Below are positions 7,562 to 15,734 of a stretch of 64,000 nt of DNA, one piece after another. Both the position numbers and the translations under genes were made by a program. The first letter of the stretch is position 1, and every line of letters starts with the position of its first letter. The notes under the pieces were generated by a model that was given only the letters and a program-made list of their open reading frames with translations, was not told where the DNA came from and searched no databases. The stretch lies in contig NZ_JPNB01000002.1 in NCBI RefSeq assembly GCF_000732725.1, positions 1,240,001-1,304,000 on the forward strand, written 5' to 3'. The stretch is from Kineothrix alysoides (GTDB lineage: Bacteria; Bacillota; Clostridia; Lachnospirales; Lachnospiraceae).

Positions 7562-9691
7562 ATGGACTTAAATGGATTTTCTAAAATCGAATATAATCAG
7601 CATTATATATCCAGAATGCGTCCTGTTTTCAATAGAAAAGCTTTATTCAGTGACATGAGTGAGGATTATGTATATCCTCCTGAACCCAGTGCCTATGGAG
7701 AAATCACAGTAAAATTCCGAACGGAAAAAAATAATGTGGATAAGGTCTTTTTTGTATGCGACAATGAAAAGCATATGATGGTTAAAGCGGAAACCGACGA
7801 TTATTTTGACTATTACATTCATACGGTACAGTTGGAAGACAGAGAGATAGCGTATCATTTCGAGGTTCAGGCAGGAAAGCTTATCTGCTATTATAACTAT
7901 GGCGGAGCCATGAAAAATACGGATAAGCATTTGGAGTTCCGTTTAATACCCGGCTATAAGACCCCGGATTGGGCCAAGGGTGCGGTCATGTATCAGATAT
8001 ATGTGGATCGTTTCTATAACGGTGATACCTCTAACGATGTGCTGACCAATGAGTACCGTTATATTGGGGAGAACTCGGTAAGGGTGGAGAACTGGAACAA
8101 GTATCCGGCGAAGGTGGGAATGAGAGAATTCTACGGCGGAGATTTACAGGGCGTCTTGGATAAAATGGACTACTTGCAGGACTTGGGAGTGGATGTCATA
8201 TATTTCAACCCGTTGTTCGTATCTCCGTCCAATCATAAATACGATATTCAGGATTATGACTACATCGATCCCCATTTCGGAGAAATCGTGGAGGATGAAG
8301 GAATCCTGATAGGGCCGGGGCAGGAGAACCGGATTGCTTCCAGATATATTAACAGGGTAACCAACAAGGCCAATTTGGAGGCCAGTAACCAGCTGTTTGT
8401 CCGAGTGGTGGAGGAGGCGCACCGCCGGGGGATGAAGGTCATATTGGACGGGGTGTTCAACCACTGTGGTTCCTTCAATAAGTGGATGGACAGAGAGAGG
8501 ATTTACGAGAATGCCATAGGCTATGAAAAGGGAGCTTATGTGGATAAGGAAAGCCCGTATCATAATTATTTCTCGTTTCAGGATAAGAACGCATGGCCAT
8601 ATAACGGTACGTATGACGGCTGGTGGGGGCATGATACGCTTCCTAAGCTTAACTTTGAAGGCTCCAGAGAATTGTTCGAGTACGTTATGCACATTGCGAA
8701 AAAGTGGGTTTCCGCACCATACAATGTGGATGGCTGGCGTCTGGATGTGGCTGCCGATTTGGGACATTCGCAGGAATATAACCATTATTTCTGGAAACAA
8801 TTCCATAAGGTCGTAAAGGAAGCGAATCCTAATGCGATAGTGCTTGCTGAGCATTACGGCAATCCGAAGGAATGGCTGCATGGTGACGAATGGGATACCA
8901 TTATGAACTACGATGCCTTTATGGAGCCTGTTACATGGTTCTTGACAGGGATGCAGAAGCACAGCGATGACTATAGAGAAGATATGCTTGGAGACGTAGA
9001 CAGTTTTTGGGGAGCCATGGTTTACAACGGTGCTAATATGACGATGCCTTCTGCGTATATCGCGATGAACGAATTGTCCAATCACGACCATTCCAGATTC
9101 CTTACCCGGACGAATAAAAAAGTAGGAAGGACCAGCACACATGGACCTGAGGCGGCCAATGAGGGCGTGGACAAAGCCGTCCTGCGAGAGGCGGTAGTTA
9201 TTCAGATGACGTGGCCCGGCGCGCCTACTATATATTACGGTGACGAAGCAGGGGTGGCAGGCTTTACCGATCCGGATAACCGCAGAACTTATCCATGGGG
9301 TAACGAGGATGATGAGCTAATCACTTTCCATAAGGAGATGATTCAGATACATAAGAAGAATAAGGAATTTCTGACCGGTTCTATGAAGTGGTATACGGAA
9401 ACCGAGAGAAACGTTCTCATTTACGGACGTTTCAACAGACAGGAACAATCGCTGATCTTAATCAACAACAATGACCATGAGGTGACGCAGGAAGTGCCGG
9501 CATGGTACTTAGGCACACCCAAAGAGGGTGTGATGAAGCGTTTGATTCTGACGTCCAAAACAGGCTACAATACGGAGCAGAAAGAATATCCTATTATTTC
9601 CGGCAAGGTAAAAGTGACACTTCCCCCGACGGCAGCTATTGTTCTAAAATCGCCTAAGAAGGCGGCGAAAAATTTCTTGCAATTTAAATAA
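7562..9691 (+). CDS. GH13 alpha-amylase-family glycosidase, neopullulanase-like
   Basis: This 709-residue enzyme has an N-terminal beta domain (residues 1-130), then a (beta/alpha)8 domain beginning AVMYQIYVDRFYNGD. GH13 motifs are clear: DGVFNHCG, the nucleophile in GWRLDVAADL near residue 394, the acid/base in VLAEHYG near 429 and NHDHSRF near 509. There is no signal peptide, so it should act in the cytoplasm on malto-oligosaccharides or pullulan-type fragments. The C-terminal beta domain is complete. An AGGAGA site precedes the ATG. It stands alone between a repeat element and two tRNA genes. The exact substrate cannot be read from sequence. Confidence 0.88.
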   Translation: MDLNGFSKIEYNQHYISRMRPVFNRKALFSDMSEDYVYPPEPSAYGEITVKFRTEKNNVDKVFFVCDNEKHMMVKAETDDYFDYYIHTVQLEDREIAYHFEVQAGKLICYYNYGGAMKNTDKHLEFRLIPGYKTPDWAKGAVMYQIYVDRFYNGDTSNDVLTNEYRYIGENSVRVENWNKYPAKVGMREFYGGDLQGVLDKMDYLQDLGVDVIYFNPLFVSPSNHKYDIQDYDYIDPHFGEIVEDEGILIGPGQENRIASRYINRVTNKANLEASNQLFVRVVEEAHRRGMKVILDGVFNHCGSFNKWMDRERIYENAIGYEKGAYVDKESPYHNYFSFQDKNAWPYNGTYDGWWGHDTLPKLNFEGSRELFEYVMHIAKKWVSAPYNVDGWRLDVAADLGHSQEYNHYFWKQFHKVVKEANPNAIVLAEHYGNPKEWLHGDEWDTIMNYDAFMEPVTWFLTGMQKHSDDYREDMLGDVDSFWGAMVYNGANMTMPSAYIAMNELSNHDHSRFLTRTNKKVGRTSTHGPEAANEGVDKAVLREAVVIQMTWPGAPTIYYGDEAGVAGFTDPDNRRTYPWGNEDDELITFHKEMIQIHKKNKEFLTGSMKWYTETERNVLIYGRFNRQEQSLILINNNDHEVTQEVPAWYLGTPKEGVMKRLILTSKTGYNTEQKEYPIISGKVKVTLPPTAAIVLKSPKKAAKNFLQFK

Positions 9692-9760
9692 CTATATGAT
9701 ATAAATGTATATTGTCAGGCATGATATGATTTCATAACTGATAGTAACTACATGAAATGT

Positions 9761-9842
9761 GGATGGATTCCCGAGTGGCCAAAGGGGACAGACTGTAAAT
9801 CTGCTGCAAATTGCTTCGGTGGTTCGAATCCACCTCCATCCA
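9761..9842 (+). tRNA. tRNA-Tyr (GTA)
   Basis: The acceptor arm GGATGGA pairs with TCCATCC, with discriminator A at 9842. The anticodon loop reads CTGTAAA, giving GTA. A long variable arm and GGTTCGAATCC T-loop are present, as expected of bacterial tRNA-Tyr. Confidence 0.95.
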
Positions 9843-9861
9843 TTTAATATCTACACACCTT

Positions 9862-9945
9862 GCTGGTGTGGCGGAATAGGCAGACGCAAAGGACTTAAAA
9901 TCCTTCGGGAGCAATCCCGTGCCGGTTCAAGTCCGGCCACCAGCA
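9862..9945 (+). tRNA. tRNA-Leu (TAA)
   Basis: The acceptor GCTGGTG pairs with CACCAGC, discriminator A at 9945. The anticodon loop CTTAAAA gives TAA. The variable arm is long, and the T arm reads CCGGTTCAAGTCCGG. The accessory island starts directly downstream, so this gene is a plausible integration landmark, although no matching direct repeat was found by eye. Confidence 0.95.
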
Positions 9946-9965
9946 GCAAAATTTTAGGTGATTAT

Positions 9966-10005
9966 AGATGCCATGCGGTCAAAGCCGCATGGCATCTGCC
10001 TTTTC
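9966..10005 (+). terminator. Strong hairpin after the tRNA pair
   Basis: AGATGCCATGCGG pairs perfectly with CCGCATGGCATCT around a 6-base loop, followed by a short T stretch. A second hairpin (TTTCGGGGG with CCCTCGAAA) follows at once. Confidence 0.65.
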
Positions 10006-10122
10006 GGGGGTTTTCACCCTCGAAATATGACCTCTCAATTCTACAGATGACATCGGCCATTTTCGGCATACTGGAGGGATTTGAACCATCGTAACAACCG
10101 AATACACAAAACCGGCATAATG

Positions 10123-10163
10123 AGCGGGCGTATTTTCAAACGAAGATACGCCCGTTTTTTTTA
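10123..10163 (+). terminator. Rho-independent terminator
   Basis: GCGGGCGTAT pairs with ATACGCCCG and is followed by eight T. It insulates the first island gene from upstream transcription. Confidence 0.85.
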
Positions 10164-10218
10164 TGCCCTTTTTCAGCTTCATTTCACATTGAAAACAAAA
10201 AGATCGGAGGAAAACAAA

Positions 10219-10728
10219 ATGGCAAATGAGATGATGCGTATCTTTTTCCCTCTGAAGATCGTCACCTATCCCGAATACGGATCGGATGACTTTGCGGAGG
10301 AAATCACTCCCGCGGAAGCCGTGGCACATGAGGACGCGATCCTCGCCGCCATCGCCAGGGAGAACCGGCATTTTGAAAACGACCGCGGCCTTGCTGAGTA
10401 CATTCACGATGAGGCCCTCAAACAAAAGGTCCACAGCCTGTATCCATCGGTGGAGGTCCACGACGGAGAACTGTGGGGCGTCATGACCGCTGGACTGACT
10501 GAACCCCTGTCCGGAGAGGAAACGGCCGAGCTGCTGGATTATGTGGTCGGGCAAAATGCAGATGGGTACGGAGAAGGGATGGAACAGCGTCCCATCAAAA
10601 CGCCGGATGGTGAGATCTACGTCAGCTTCTGGGACAGCGGCAAAAATTATTCCGTCAAGCCCGAGCAGGAATTCAAAAACGGCTCTCCCGATCAAGGATA
10701 TGGCGGTCCGGTGCTGGGAGGGATGTAG
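10219..10728 (+). CDS. Conserved integrative-element protein of unknown function
   Basis: This encodes a 169-residue, acidic, soluble protein without membrane segments. I do not recognise a catalytic motif. The start is ATG at 10219 behind ATCGGAGG; longer upstream in-frame sequence crosses a terminator and is not used. The C-terminus ends GGPVLGGM. It is followed after one base by a second small gene. GC content and GC-rich third positions contrast with the core genes to the left, which suggests transfer. Its place beside an antirestriction-like gene and an AbrB-like gene matches accessory modules of Tn1549-type elements. The function is not assigned. Confidence 0.7.
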   Translation: MANEMMRIFFPLKIVTYPEYGSDDFAEEITPAEAVAHEDAILAAIARENRHFENDRGLAEYIHDEALKQKVHSLYPSVEVHDGELWGVMTAGLTEPLSGEETAELLDYVVGQNADGYGEGMEQRPIKTPDGEIYVSFWDSGKNYSVKPEQEFKNGSPDQGYGGPVLGGM

Positions 10729-10729
10729 C

Positions 10730-11056
10730 TTGAGCAAGGTATTTTCGCTGGTTGGCTTGGAAACCAACACCGGCATCCGCGACGCCGGAATCATGAGCGG
10801 CATTCCCGAAGTGGAGGACATTCAGAACTCCGCTCTCTACAGGGAGCTGGTGGAGGACTGCGGCGGCTCCGATTACATCACGGTCATCGTGAAATCTTAC
10901 CGCTGGGGCGAGGGCGAACCTGAAGATGTTACCGCCGAGGATCTGGAATGGATCAAAAACCATCCGGAGCTCATAGGCAGCCAGGACGTCGCATGCGTCC
11001 AAACGTCTCAATACGCTATCCTGTACCCTGACCAAGGTATGCAATTAAATATGTAG
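10730..11056 (+). CDS. Small conserved element protein, unknown function
   Basis: The 108-residue protein begins at TTG 10730, one base after the upstream stop, with GGGAGGG in the end of the upstream gene as ribosome site. The sequence SKVFSLVGLETNTGIRDAG is followed by an acidic middle with EDVTAEDLEWIKNHPELIGS. No membrane segment or known catalytic motif is visible. Tight coupling indicates co-translation with the preceding gene. A terminator overlaps its stop region, so the pair forms its own short operon. The role is unknown. Confidence 0.65.
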   Translation: MSKVFSLVGLETNTGIRDAGIMSGIPEVEDIQNSALYRELVEDCGGSDYITVIVKSYRWGEGEPEDVTAEDLEWIKNHPELIGSQDVACVQTSQYAILYPDQGMQLNM

Positions 11057-11095
11057 CGCCCTTTGGTTTCTGTTGAAGCTGAAGGGCGCTTTTTG
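11055..11095 (+). terminator. Rho-independent terminator
   Basis: AGCGCCCT pairs with AGGGCGCT and is followed by TTTTT. It begins within the stop codon of the preceding gene. Confidence 0.85.
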
Positions 11096-11121
11096 TATTT
11101 CAACCGAATGGAGATGATCAA

Positions 11122-12147
11122 ATGCCAGAAAAAGAAAAAGTGATGGTCGTGACCCTCATGCGGTCGGACCTGTATGACGCGGCCGGCTATGCCGGCGCTT
11201 ACCTGAAGCTCCCCGCAGGCCGGGATGAGATAAAGGACGCGCTGGATCGCGCCCGGATCAGCGACGGACAGCCATATAAGATCATGGAGTGCTTCAATAG
11301 CCAGGGCGAGGAAATGAGCATCATCCCCGACGATCCCTCCCTGGCCGAGCTGAACTTCCTCGCACGGCGCGTCAGCGAGATGGACGGGCACGACCGAATC
11401 ACGTTCACAGGCTGCGCGCTGATGGGCAAAGGAAACATGGGGATGCGCGACCTGATCAACCAGACATACAATCTTGACGACGCCCATGCGGTACCTGCCA
11501 AAAACGACCGGGAGCTTGGGAAGTTTTATGTGGACAACGACTTCATCGACGCGGTCAACAACGTGCCGCCCGCCTATCAACGGGCCGCCGCCTTTTACAA
11601 GCTCGTCCGGTACAGCTACGGAAGCGGCTGCACCAGCTACGGCTGCCAGCCCTTTGATATCCGCAAAACCTTCCACCTCATCTGGCAGGGTAGCCGCAGG
11701 CTCAAGGACGTCATGATTGAAAATAAGGACTTCGAGGCGTTGATCCGGCAATACGACCGGGACAACGCCTTTATTTATTGCGACCCGCCCTATTACCAGA
11801 CGGAAGGCCATTATGCCGTGGAATTCCGCAAAGAGGATCACGCGCGCCTGCGGGATACGCTCTCCACCTGCCGCGGCAGGTGGCTGGTGAGCTACAACGA
11901 CTGCGAATTCATCCGTGAGCTGTACGCGGACTTCAACATCGAAGCGGTCAGCCGCATCAACAACCTCGCCCAGCGGTATGACAACGGCTGCGAGTACGCC
12001 GAGGTGCTGATTTCCAACTACGATACCGGCGAGCGCGAGCGGGACAGGCCGACACAGTTGGGGCTCTTCGACTCCGCCGATTATTACGGCCTGGATATCG
12101 GCCCATTCAACACAAACAAGGAGGAAATTCAAAATGAAACTGATTGA
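11122..12147 (+). CDS. Chimera of antirestriction-like N-terminus and DNA adenine methylase C-terminus
   Basis: Residues 1-~135 resemble the small antirestriction/ArdA-like proteins of conjugative elements: a grid of short blocks with LKLPAGRDEIKDAL and LAELNFLARRV. Residues ~145-341 match the C-terminal two thirds of phage-type Dam methylases, with SYGSGCTSYGC, the catalytic DPPY near residue 221 and SYNDCEFIRELY. The N-terminal Dam part carrying the SAM-binding FxGG motif is missing. The simplest reading is an in-frame deletion that fused two neighbouring genes. The protein probably lacks methyltransferase activity, while the antirestriction part could still work. The stop overlaps the next gene by 14 bases. 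Confidence 0.7.
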   Translation: MPEKEKVMVVTLMRSDLYDAAGYAGAYLKLPAGRDEIKDALDRARISDGQPYKIMECFNSQGEEMSIIPDDPSLAELNFLARRVSEMDGHDRITFTGCALMGKGNMGMRDLINQTYNLDDAHAVPAKNDRELGKFYVDNDFIDAVNNVPPAYQRAAAFYKLVRYSYGSGCTSYGCQPFDIRKTFHLIWQGSRRLKDVMIENKDFEALIRQYDRDNAFIYCDPPYYQTEGHYAVEFRKEDHARLRDTLSTCRGRWLVSYNDCEFIRELYADFNIEAVSRINNLAQRYDNGCEYAEVLISNYDTGERERDRPTQLGLFDSADYYGLDIGPFNTNKEEIQNETD

Positions 12148-12469
12148 ACTGCAAGGCTCCGTGGATCAAAACGGAGAGCTTGCCATCCCCCGGACGCTCC
12201 TGCGCGATATGGGGCTTCGGCCCGGCGCCATCGTCATCCTGCCGGACGGAAGATACACCTCCGGCGTCCTGCTGTGCAATGAGCAGGAGGCTGTGGACTA
12301 TATCGAGATGCAGAAGGACTACCAGCACAGGGTGATGGTCTGCAACAGCGACGACTTCTGCGTGTTCGAAATGGTCGAGGGCCAGCTCATCCATCCTTCG
12401 CCGGAGGTGCTGGAGCAATTACGCGGGGAACGCCGGGAGCAAAGCGGCGGCATGGAAATGAAGCTATGA
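12134..12469 (+). CDS. Small AbrB/SpoVT-like protein
   Basis: The 111-residue protein opens with MKLIELQGSVDQNGELAIP, followed by LLRDMGLRPGAIVILP. This resembles the swapped-hairpin AbrB/MazE DNA-binding fold: a strand, 'DxxGRixIP', then 'lGl.pGd.v'. It may be a small regulator or an antitoxin-like protein. It overlaps the previous gene by 14 bases and has an AGGAGG site. No partner toxin gene is seen. A terminator follows at 12485. The DNA-binding role is an inference from the motif only. Confidence 0.6.
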   Translation: MKLIELQGSVDQNGELAIPRTLLRDMGLRPGAIVILPDGRYTSGVLLCNEQEAVDYIEMQKDYQHRVMVCNSDDFCVFEMVEGQLIHPSPEVLEQLRGERREQSGGMEMKL

Positions 12470-12484
12470 GGCCCGCAGGGACAT

Positions 12485-12526
12485 GAAGCCGGAATCAGAC
12501 TTAAAGCCTGGTTCCGGTTTTTTTCA
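12485..12526 (+). terminator. Rho-independent terminator
   Basis: AAGCCGGAATCAG pairs with CCTGGTTCCGGTT (one bulge) and runs into seven T. Confidence 0.8.
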
Positions 12527-12558
12527 TAGTCAAAACCATTCAGAAAGGAAGGAAACCC

Positions 12559-13044
12559 ATGAAATCAAAAGGAAAACGAATCGGCGTTATCGTGCTTGCC
12601 CTGCTGCTGCTCATCTGCGGAGGGATCTATACGATATCGCTCCTGCATCCGGAACGCTTTATCGCTCTCGTTGCAGTTATCCATGACATTGGATACAGAA
12701 ATTTGTGATAATGTCAAGGCGGATGGCGCGACAATCGTTTCAACAGGGCAATCCATGAATTGTATGTTGGTACAGATGAATTGGCCGATGGAACGCAGAC
12801 TTTTTATACGGAAATCCAGGATATGGATAAAGAGATTCAAAAATCAATGGATGATTTACTTGCCGATTACAATTTTGAAAGCTTTGAGCCTGTGTCTTTT
12901 GTTTCCGGGAAGAACATAAATATTGACTCGGTGCAATTCGTTATGACAACACCGGAGATAAAAATCAAGACATACACCGAATCAGAAACCTTGCCAAAAG
13001 AACCGGAGGGAATTTGGGAAAGATTCTTAGCGTTATTTAAGTAG
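12559..13044 (+). pseudogene. Broken membrane-anchored hypothetical protein
   Basis: A good AGAAAGGAAGG site leads into ATG 12559. The frame encodes a basic start, one membrane segment (VIVLALLLLICGG) and about 49 residues, then meets tandem stops TGA-TAA at 12706-12711. The same frame continues afterwards with about 95 residues (FNRAIHELYVGTDELADG onward) to a stop at 13044. Between ~12640 and 12740 the +1 frame is also open, so a pair of compensating frameshifts is possible. I read this as one single-pass protein of about 160 residues disrupted near its middle. The function is unknown. Confidence 0.55.
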
Positions 13045-13199
13045 AAAGCTGATGGAGTAGCCATTGAGAATAAAAACCAAAGACTGAGCTATCGAGCGCA
13101 TCCGTAAACTGACTGTTTTTATTTCAAGTCATCGATAGATAGCTTTTCAATGGCAAGTTGACTAACTAATATCGTTTTAAGATTAAGGAGTGGTATCTT

Positions 13200-14018
13200 A
13201 TGAAATATGTATTTTTCACAGGGGCCGCAGGAGGCCTTGGAGAGCTTTGTATAAAAGCTATATCAAAAAAAGAGGAATGGACTGTATTCGCCGCTGATAT
13301 GAACGAGAAAGAACTTATTAAGTTTGAAGAGTTTAGTAATGTTATTCCTATTAAAACCGATGTCACAAACCAAAGTGATGTTGAAGCCGCGCGCAAAACA
13401 GTTTTAACTTATACCGATAGGTTGGATGCCATTGTTAATTTTGCTGGATTGATCGCATTTACATCAATGGTAGAGGGAGAATGTATCCACACTGCCGAAA
13501 AATTGCTTGCCGTTAATTTAATGGGAATGGTCAGGGTAAATTATGTGCTTTTTGATTTAATATACAAAGGGCATGGCAGAATAATCAACTGCTCTTCCGA
13601 AGCGGGATGGATGACTCCACAGCCGTTTGCCGCACCATATTTTTTCTCAAAACGCGCCGTAGAGGGCTATAATGATAGTTTGCGGCGTGAGCTGATGTAC
13701 CTTGATATTCCTGTGATAAAAATACAGCCTGGGTCTTTTAATACCAACTTGACGCAAGGTGTTTACGGTAAATATGAAAAAGCGCTATCGGAAACAAAGT
13801 ATTATCGACAGGTTCTGACCAAGATGAAACCGCTAATGGAATTGGAGCTAAAACAGAATAATAATCCCGCAAAGCTCGTAAAAGCTGTATTGCGCGCCTT
13901 AGAAACTCCAAAGCCGAAGTTGAGCTATCGTGTCGGTACGGGGAAATTGCTTGCTATGCTTGAGATATTTCCTGAAAAATCTGTGGACATCATATATCGC
14001 TTATTATTAAAAACATAA
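13200..14018 (+). CDS. Short-chain dehydrogenase/reductase (SDR)
   Basis: This 272-residue classical SDR has the cofactor motif TGAAGGLG near residues 7-14, an NFAG motif near 80, and a catalytic Ser in NCSSEAG with YFFSK near 160. It uses NAD(P) to oxidise or reduce an alcohol/ketone that cannot be predicted. A C-terminal extension of about 60 residues ends with a hydrophobic stretch. The GC content is lower than the surrounding element genes and matches neither neighbour, which suggests separate insertion. An AAGGAG site lies before the ATG. A TTGACT box at about 13156 may be part of its promoter. Confidence 0.82.
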   Translation: MKYVFFTGAAGGLGELCIKAISKKEEWTVFAADMNEKELIKFEEFSNVIPIKTDVTNQSDVEAARKTVLTYTDRLDAIVNFAGLIAFTSMVEGECIHTAEKLLAVNLMGMVRVNYVLFDLIYKGHGRIINCSSEAGWMTPQPFAAPYFFSKRAVEGYNDSLRRELMYLDIPVIKIQPGSFNTNLTQGVYGKYEKALSETKYYRQVLTKMKPLMELELKQNNNPAKLVKAVLRALETPKPKLSYRVGTGKLLAMLEIFPEKSVDIIYRLLLKT

Positions 14019-14025
14019 TGAGAGA

Positions 14026-14567
14026 GACAAGGGCGCGGCCTACGCTCGGTGGGCCACGGTGTATAACTTAAAGCAGATGGCGTCGGCTCTCCAATACTTA
14101 CAGGAAAACAACCTGCTTTTTGTATGAGGACTTGGCGGCGAAAGCGGACGCGGCAACGGAGCGTTTTCACAGCGCGTCCGGCAAGCTGAAACAGACCGAG
14201 GCCGCTATGACGCGCAACGCCGATCTGAAAGCGGTGATTGTTTACTATGCCCGAACGCACCCCATCTTTGACGAGTACAAGGCCCGGAAGTGCAGCCGCG
14301 CCTATCTCGCGGAGCATGAGGCCGATATATCGGTTTACCGGGCAGCACAGACGGCTATGCGGGAACTGCTGAACGGTGAACGGCTCCCGAAGATGGACGC
14401 GCTGAAAGCCGAATGGCAGGAGTTGAAAACGGCCAAAAAATCCGATTATGCCGGCCGACTACCGCGCCGCACAAAAGGATATGCGGGAGGTCGTGGCAGT
14501 CAAGGCCAATATAGACCATCTTCTCGGCCTCGCAGGGCGCGAAAAAAGCAAGAAAATGGAGCGATAG
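14026..14567 (+). pseudogene. C-terminal remnant of a Tn1549-type relaxase
   Basis: The three pieces, read in different frames, rebuild the end of a conjugative-element relaxase. The first starts GAAYARWATVYNLKQMASALQYLQ. A shift near 14118 leads to LYEDLAAKADAATERFH through KMDALKAEW. A second shift near 14451 leads to DYRAAQKDMREVVAVKAN, ending KKMER. The protein would nick and guide DNA at oriT. The N-terminal catalytic domain is absent and at least two frameshifts are present, so it is dead. It starts eight bases after the SDR stop, which points to a deletion junction there. Confidence 0.8.
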
Positions 14568-14602
14568 CGAAATGACGCAACAACATGGATCGGAGCGACG
14601 CC

Positions 14603-14808
14603 ACTTCGGGCCAACTTCGAGCTGTTGACAAAGTCTCGTACTTACGAAAGCCATCCGAATTAGGGCTATATTTCCATAAAAACGCAAAAATTCAAGCTTT
14701 TGTAGCTAATACAAAATAGTGAAACGGGATTTTATCAAAACAAACTCGTGTAGATCAATTTCGGAAAAATTTGAGGGGGTTTGTCAACACATCGAACTGG
14801 CCCGAAGT
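14603..14808 (+). repeat. MITE-like element with ~29-bp terminal inverted repeats
   Basis: The left end, ACTTCGGGCCAACTTCGAGC then TGTTGACAAA (14603-14632), is the near-perfect reverse complement of the right end TTTGTCAACACATCGAAC then TGGCCCGAAGT (14780-14808). The ~150 bases between are AT-rich with no open frame. This is the layout of a non-autonomous miniature transposon. It covers most of the gap 14568-14862. Confidence 0.65.
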
Positions 14809-14862
14809 AAAAACATTAGGGCTGCTAAATGTGTTTAATTCATAAGTTAAGCAATCACCTCG

Positions 14863-15171
14863 TTATTCGCTGTCAAAGGCTTCTAATGCTATGGGTAACG
14901 ACTGGATAACAGCGTTTCCAACGGCAGGTAGCCCCACCAATATACTGCTGATTATTTCATTTCTTGTTGCGCCACTTGACTTTGCCATTTTCACATGGAA
15001 AGGCAATCCGCTTTCAAGCCGCACAGCCGCCAATACGGCAATATAAGCAAGTTCTTCTGTCTTATGGTCTAATGCGCTTGCCGAGTCTAATTTCTGAACA
15101 GTTTCCATCCAAGCCTTATGGACTTCGGGTGCTTCTTTTGAAAAGATTCCAAATGCGTTACTGACATTCAT
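14863..15171 (-). CDS. Carboxymuconolactone decarboxylase/AhpD-like protein
   Basis: The 102-residue protein has the CMD fold pattern: helix KTEELAYIAVLAAVRLESG, FHVKMAKSSGATRNEI and a final helix. In AhpD-type members a Cys-x-x-Cys pair before the His gives peroxidase-linked redox activity. Here that position reads ESGLPFH, so both cysteines are missing while the histidine is kept. It probably is not an AhpD-type reductant. AAGGAGGG precedes the ATG. It is the last gene of a five-gene minus-strand operon headed by a HEAT-repeat gene and a TetR regulator. Confidence 0.75.
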   Translation of the reverse strand: MNVSNAFGIFSKEAPEVHKAWMETVQKLDSASALDHKTEELAYIAVLAAVRLESGLPFHVKMAKSSGATRNEIISSILVGLPAVGNAVIQSLPIALEAFDSE

Positions 15172-15183
15172 AAATAACCCTCC

Positions 15184-15438
15184 TTATAGTGTTTTGTAGA
15201 ATTTCCTTAATCTTTGTTTGGTGCTGTCTGCTAATAATTTGTCCGGCACTCCCTCTATTGCGCCTTGTATACCATAGAGCATATGCAGACATGAGCCCTG
15301 GTCAACATAAGCGCGAATGCGAATAAAGGCTTCTTCTGCGCCCATATCCCGAAGTTGCTCTGGAGTTTTTATGCCCACTTGCAATAAGTTGCTTTCTAAC
15401 ACTTTACCAACATTGGGCAAATGAGATAATGCACTCAT
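15184..15438 (-). CDS. TfoX C-terminal-domain protein
   Basis: This 84-residue protein matches the helix-hairpin-helix-like TfoX/Sxy C-terminal domain: LSHLPNVGKVLESNLLQVGI, then TPEQLRDMGAEEAF. In Gammaproteobacteria that domain belongs to a competence regulator. Stand-alone copies in Firmicutes have no proven role. The start is ATG 15438, since AAAGGAG lies nine bases upstream; an upstream in-frame Met overlaps that site. It sits between the CMD protein and the zinc-ribbon protein in one operon. Confidence 0.75.
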   Translation of the reverse strand: MSALSHLPNVGKVLESNLLQVGIKTPEQLRDMGAEEAFIRIRAYVDQGSCLHMLYGIQGAIEGVPDKLLADSTKQRLRKFYKTL

Positions 15439-15452
15439 AGAACCAACTCCTT

Positions 15453-15707
15453 TCATGTGAGGTATTCAGCCCAAGCGGGGAGTTTTTTCATCATTGCGAT
15501 GGCGGCATTTTCCGCAACAGCCCTATCTAACCCTTGCGTTTTGATAATAAACTGGGTCAAACTGGCTTTCTGTTCCTCAAAAGATTTCATAGAACCATCA
15601 GAATGGGCACAATGCACGCAATAGTCTTTCTCCGTATCGCCCCCGGCGAACTCTGAGGGGGTCTTCATTGGCATTCCACAGGAAATGCAGGTTTTAATCG
15701 TGTCCAT
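15453..15707 (-). CDS. Putative zinc-ribbon protein
   Basis: This 84-residue protein starts MDTIKTCISCGMPMKTPSEF and has a second pair in DYCVHCAH. The four cysteines make a zinc ribbon typical of a small family of uncharacterised proteins (I believe Pfam PF12674). The C-terminal helices end with KLPAWAEYL. A relative with the same layout occurs at 50768-51022 in this window. Start ATG 15707 has AAAGGAG upstream. It lies directly after the TetR gene in the operon. The function is unknown. Confidence 0.75.
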   Translation of the reverse strand: MDTIKTCISCGMPMKTPSEFAGGDTEKDYCVHCAHSDGSMKSFEEQKASLTQFIIKTQGLDRAVAENAAIAMMKKLPAWAEYLT

Positions 15708-15734
15708 GTGTTTTGCTCCTTTCAATTTGATTTT

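Noticed and set aside
10070-10095. Minus-strand GGTTCAAATCCCTCC resembling a tRNA T arm
   Set aside because: No acceptor, anticodon or D arm can be built around it; it could be an old attachment-site scar but nothing supports a tRNA gene.
11008-12132. 374-codon open frame on the minus strand
   Set aside because: It is antisense to the Dam chimera and neighbours, has no good start site and no recognisable protein features.
12483-12686. 67-codon plus-strand frame
   Set aside because: It covers a terminator and overlaps the better-supported start of the membrane-protein pseudogene in another frame.
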